From: Unio delphinus
Lineage: Eukaryota > Mollusca > Bivalvia > Unionida > Unionidae
Assembly (NCBI GenBank): GCA_029339505.1
Contig: JAQISU010000155.1
Coordinates: forward strand, 22,226,001 to 22,290,000
Direction of reading: 5' to 3'
DNA: 64,000 nucleotides
The notes beneath the pieces are model-generated. The model searched no databases. It was not told the DNA's origin and saw only the letters and a list, made by a program, of their open reading frames with translations. Shown one piece after another: positions 60,545 to 64,000 of this stretch; the stretch's first letter is position 1; each line of letters begins with the position of its first letter. The translations under genes and the position numbers were made by a program.

Positions 60545-61180
60545 TTTTTTAATCATAGTGGGAATAATGATTGTACCATTGTCAGAAGAGAAGCAAGGAG
60601 CATAAGTATCTTGCTGGTGTGTACACATGGGTGAAGCCGAATAGGTATGATGGACTGGAGTCCATCGGTGAAACATAGCACAGAGAACAAAGTTTGTGTT
60701 TTAATCTGGATCAAATGGATAGCCAGTGTAGGGTACATAGCAGCGGGGAGGTGTGCTCTGATCGTGGTAATCTAAAAATGATCAGAGCAGCTGTGTTTTG
60801 AACTTATTGAAGTTTCTGGAGTAGATATCGAGATGAACCAGACTGAACTGAGTTACAATGGTCCAGTCTTGAAAGTACTAATGAACACACAAGTATTTTA
60901 ATGGCATCAACAGAAAGATATTTGTAAATGGAGCTGATGCATCTCAGCTCAAGATATGCAGCCTTGCATATATTCATGACATGTCGGTGCAATGTGAGAG
61001 TACTATCTAGATAGAGTAACACCTTGGTTTCATACTGACATGTGAATTTAATATTGGTGTTGCTAATATTAATTGTTTCAGGTAAAGGATCTGAATGAGA
61101 AAGTCTTGTGTTGTGATCAGAATGGTGTCAGTTTTATCATCATTCATCTGCAGCATATTTATCACTGCTTAAAATGTCAT
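60545..61180 (-). mobile_element. L2/CR1-like LINE fragment
   Basis: The minus strand encodes LYLDSTLTLHRHVMNICKAA, CSLVLSRLDHCNSVQSGSSR and LHPCVHTSKILML, the thumb and C-terminal blocks of ORF2. The sequence is closely similar to the LINE at 33664-34925 (same CSLVLSRL-YCNS and PCVHTSK blocks). The 3' tail and the catalytic half are missing. Confidence 0.82.
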
Positions 61181-61480
61181 ATAATTTTGAATCAAAAAGC
61201 AAATTTTTGTTCCCTGCCTAAGGTAATGAAAAGCACAGCATCATGACATAGGTGTTGCATCAGTGATGAACGTTTTCTCATCAGTATCTTTTAAACTGGA
61301 ATTCAAGGGTCCAAACAAAAATAATTAACATATGGATTTTGTGAGGCCATGTAAAATAGGTTTAATGCCATTATAATTTTCTGCTCTACTGGGAGGAGAA
61401 GAATCAAAATATATTTATTACTGCTCAAAATTTCATAATTTTCACTGAACAGCTTCACACCATCAAATAAATTCTCACCG

Positions 61481-61770
61481 CTCCAGTGGCCTAGTGGTTA
61501 GAGCATCCGCCGCAGAAGCGGAAGGTTGAGGGTTTGATCCCCAACCGAGTCATACCAAAGACAAAATAGTGGTACTAACAGCTGCCTCGTTTGGCGCTCA
61601 CCATTAAGAGGTCTGGTGTCAGGATAATGTGACTGGGTGGGACATCATGCTACATATCTGCAGTATGATGCCTCAGTGCTAGACATCACTATAAACTGCC
61701 TCACTGCAGATATCGTAGCAATGTGACTGAAAAACTGTCAAAGCTACATCAAAATCCTAATCAAACAAAC
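61481..61770 (+). mobile_element. tRNA-derived SINE
   Basis: The head at 61486-61560 reads like a diverged tRNA: A box TGGCCTAGTGGTTAGAGCAT, an anticodon arm around CCGCAGAAGCGG, and B-box region GAGGGTTTGATCCCC. The body follows with CTGCCTCGTTTGGCGCTCA and GGATAATGTGACTGGGTGGG, a conserved-looking central segment like those of invertebrate SINE families. The tail is CAAACAAACAAAAATC at about 61762-61777. Polymerase III transcription from the A and B boxes is expected for this class. Confidence 0.85.
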
Positions 61771-61777
61771 AAAAATC

Positions 61778-62204
61778 AAATTAATTCTCCCTTTTGACTG
61801 ATACATATGCACTGTGTTCCAAGACAATGTGGGTTGGCAAAATTTGTCACATTTTCTACAGACATTTATTTTCTTTTTGTGGCCAATCACCATCTGAAAC
61901 TCATTAAATATCACTCATTATACACCATGCAATACCATGTCCATTCTAATATTACGTACACCATTTAAAGGCATACAACCTAAGATTTTCGACTTTTTTG
62001 TTCTTGCAAATGCATGATATTATGAAAAGTATAGTAGAAATAATGAGTAATTACAGGTAATTCACTTTAAAAAAATGTACATCTGTAAGTTTAATCAATG
62101 AAAATATAACCGTTTTCTGTACAGATTGCTAATTAATTATGCAGAAACGGAATTTACCGATATTCTCCGAAGTCGCAGTGTCAAGTGACGCGCGTCAACA
62201 AATA
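61778..62204. other. Spacer with a CpG-rich patch before 62205
   Basis: Most is AT-rich. From about 62145 to 62216 CpG dinucleotides become frequent (GTGACGCGCGTCAAC), unlike the surroundings. This patch directly precedes the candidate first exon at 62205 and could be a promoter or 5' UTR remnant. I see no TATA box that I would defend. Confidence 0.4.
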
Positions 62205-62216
62205 ATGGAAGTCGAG
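62205..62216 (+). CDS. Candidate 4-codon first exon of the P2X7-like fragment
   Basis: ATGGAAGTCGAG is followed directly by GTAAGC, a strong donor. Its phase 0 fits the next plus-strand exon at 62749. The length makes it weak evidence alone; the CpG-rich context supports it as a gene start. Confidence 0.35.
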
Positions 62217-62748
62217 GTAAGCCTATGATTCTCTTTTGATGTAATTATTGCCTTATTCTTTGTCTGTCCTTCTCCTTAGTTCTTTATAGTCACCCACAAT
62301 ATATGTATTGCTTATAGATTTCTCATTATATATGATAAATTACAAGAAGTAGGCAAAAAAGTCAATATGATGGAAAATCCTGACAAGAAGGGGTTCCTAA
62401 GGGGCCATTCTTGAAAGTGTTTACTTCTCGTGTTTGTGTGATTCTGTTACGTTGTAAGATAAACCAATTAAAAATATGATAATTTGTATCATTGTAATCA
62501 GAACCGCTATTAAAAAGTCTCGCTAAAGTCGCTTCTTTGGCTCAGAATAAAGTTGATTTTCTTGGGCATTTGCATTACCACATCACGTTCACGTATCCGA
62601 TAGTCGATGTGATTTGTGCATTTGTTTGTATATTTACACGTTTGCTTCATTGCATAACACAAAAATTAATATTTTCCCACATAATATTTAATGGATTTAT
62701 TTTATTTAGAATTTTTTTTACTGACAATTTTTTTAAAAAATTCTGCAG

Positions 62749-62962
62749 GACTTCGACCTGGTTGTTTTAGATGAAGTCGTTCTCCTTGTTGCACAGAGGT
62801 ATATTCAAGATGTCCTGGCAGCAGAAGATAATGATTATAACCAAGGGAAAAGGCATACTGCTAATAGGCAGTTTATATTATGGACTTAACAGATACCTAA
62901 GTAATGGCAACAGACATGTCATTCCAAGCTGTTGTGTATGGGGTATAATGGATAAATAATTT
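62749..62962 (+). pseudogene. Broken P2X7-type C-terminal domain fragment
   Basis: After a TTCTGCAG acceptor the plus strand encodes DFDLVVLDEVVLLVAQRYIQ and GKRHTANRQFILW, then a TAA at 62887. In the next frame it continues YLSNGNRHVIPSCCVWGIMD and a stop. Together these are the two best conserved blocks, 'RHTAYRQF-LW' and 'G-NRRVIPSC-VW-IRD', of the intracellular domain at the C-terminus of the P2X7 receptor. In invertebrates the domain is found in many stand-alone proteins. The frameshift between the blocks and the missing Cys-rich N-terminal half indicate a pseudogene or a fragment carried by a transposon. It is on the strand opposite to the RNF213-like gene. No relation to ion-channel function can be claimed. 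Confidence 0.72.
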
Positions 62963-64000
62963 TGGCCAGTACCATGGCTTTACACAAGGAAGACTTGGAT
63001 GATCTATCCAAATATATGATGTGTGAATAATATAATTTATGTTGATTTTCTGTTGTATAAAACATTTCTTTTGTAGTATGCAATTTTTATTTTGCATGAA
63101 CAAGTTTTGTTAAACATATTTTAGTTACCTACCCACTAAAGAATGATTATATGTATGGCTATGTTTTGAAAGCAACTGTGAGGAGACTATTTATTAAAAA
63201 CATAGGATGAATCGAAGTTGACTAGCATTGTCTTGGGATGCAAACAATATAAAAAACAAAAGTACACTGGTGAACATGATTTTAATTGTGCATACACAGT
63301 AACACATTAAGTTAAATGATAAATAACGCATATTCATATTGAGTTGAGAAAGCAAAACTTGTTGCAGTGTTTCATGAATACAGATTGGCTAGCAAATATC
63401 AACAGAACTACAAACACTAGGATACTATTCTATCCAGACACTGCTCATTAATTACAATATCATGTAATACAAAATGGCTCTGGAAACAGAATAAGGTTTT
63501 TAAGACTAAAATACTAGTTCATCTAAAGCAACCTTGAATGCTTATATCACATATGTGCATCATCAGCCATCTTATTACAACTAAATCAAATAAACTCGAC
63601 ACCATTTAAAAGCATCAAATTTTCAGTTTTTTAAAATGTGTTCATTTACCATAGAAATAATTATACCCTTTATATGAATACCCAGATGAATGTACACAAC
63701 TGCATACACTGTAAAACTAACTATTATATATTATGAAATGTACAAAACTTATATAAGTACAAATGTGCACGTACAGGTATAACTTTAATTCAAGAGTACA
63801 TGTACAGTCAGGCATAAAAAACTGAAGGATATCATCTAAGAATAATTATGGCATATATAGAGGTTTTCCATGTTATTTAGGTTGGGTGGGGTGCTCCCAA
63901 TATTATTTAAATTATTACAAAAGACCCCCTTGGCATGTTTTTGTGAGGAATTGAAGTAGTGATAGATGCAGTGCTCAGAGCCCCCAGTCAGTGGTGCCAA
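62963..64000. other. AT-rich end of window, nothing recognised
   Basis: I found neither an upstream RNF213-like exon in the minus direction nor further pieces of the P2X7-like domain beyond about 63010. No repeat borders are apparent. Confidence 0.45.

Noticed and set aside
61486..61560. A functional tRNA gene
   Set aside because: Although tRNA-like, the T arm is imperfect, it is followed by a SINE body and tail, and a complete cloverleaf is not supported.
62897..63103. 68-codon minus-strand ORF near the P2X7-like fragment
   Set aside because: It is the shadow of the plus-strand P2X7-like blocks plus AT-rich sequence and has no motif.

Overview
This is a window of AT-rich animal nuclear DNA. 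The evidence is spliced exons with GT/AG borders and matching phases, very long introns, and a dense, varied transposon load: several LINE families, DIRS tyrosine-recombinase retrotransposons, solo LTRs, hAT and pogo/Tigger DNA transposons, and tRNA-derived SINEs. The repeat mix and the P2X7-type domain fragment suggest a marine invertebrate (lophotrochozoan or cnidarian-like). The species cannot be read from the sequence.

The only host gene I can support is on the minus strand. Eight exons between 60089 and 15775 encode about 579 residues of an RNF213 (mysterin)-like giant AAA+/E3 ubiquitin ligase: the CBM20-like module followed by helical N-terminal stalk sequence. The splice phases join without conflict across the whole chain (2, 1, 0, 2, 2, 0, 2, 0). 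The gene must continue beyond the window on both sides, because no start codon, AAA+ core or RING is present. Its introns, up to about 17 kb, hold almost everything else.

Layout from left to right. 1-8.5 kb: two LINE remnants of one family, an L2-like LINE end, a hAT element with an exact 8-bp target duplication, and a pogo/Tigger element nested in a LINE. 8.6-13.9 kb: a decayed DIRS element on the minus strand, itself carrying a SINE-like repeat and a TTCATGAA-rich element. 15.8-29.5 kb: four RNF213-like exons, with an internally deleted LINE in between. 31-46 kb: one long intron with an L2-like LINE, two solo LTRs of one family with separate target duplications, and a LINE of nearly full length split by a 2-kb LTR-like block that carries minisatellites. 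46.5-60.1 kb: four more exons separated by a second DIRS copy, a small hAT element, a Tigger relic, a frameshifted transposon-type gene and another LINE. 60.5-64 kb: an L2-like LINE, a tRNA-derived SINE and a broken P2X7-like domain fragment on the plus strand.

No open reading frame outside the RNF213-like exons looks like an intact gene. The remaining long ORFs are transposon debris or chance frames.
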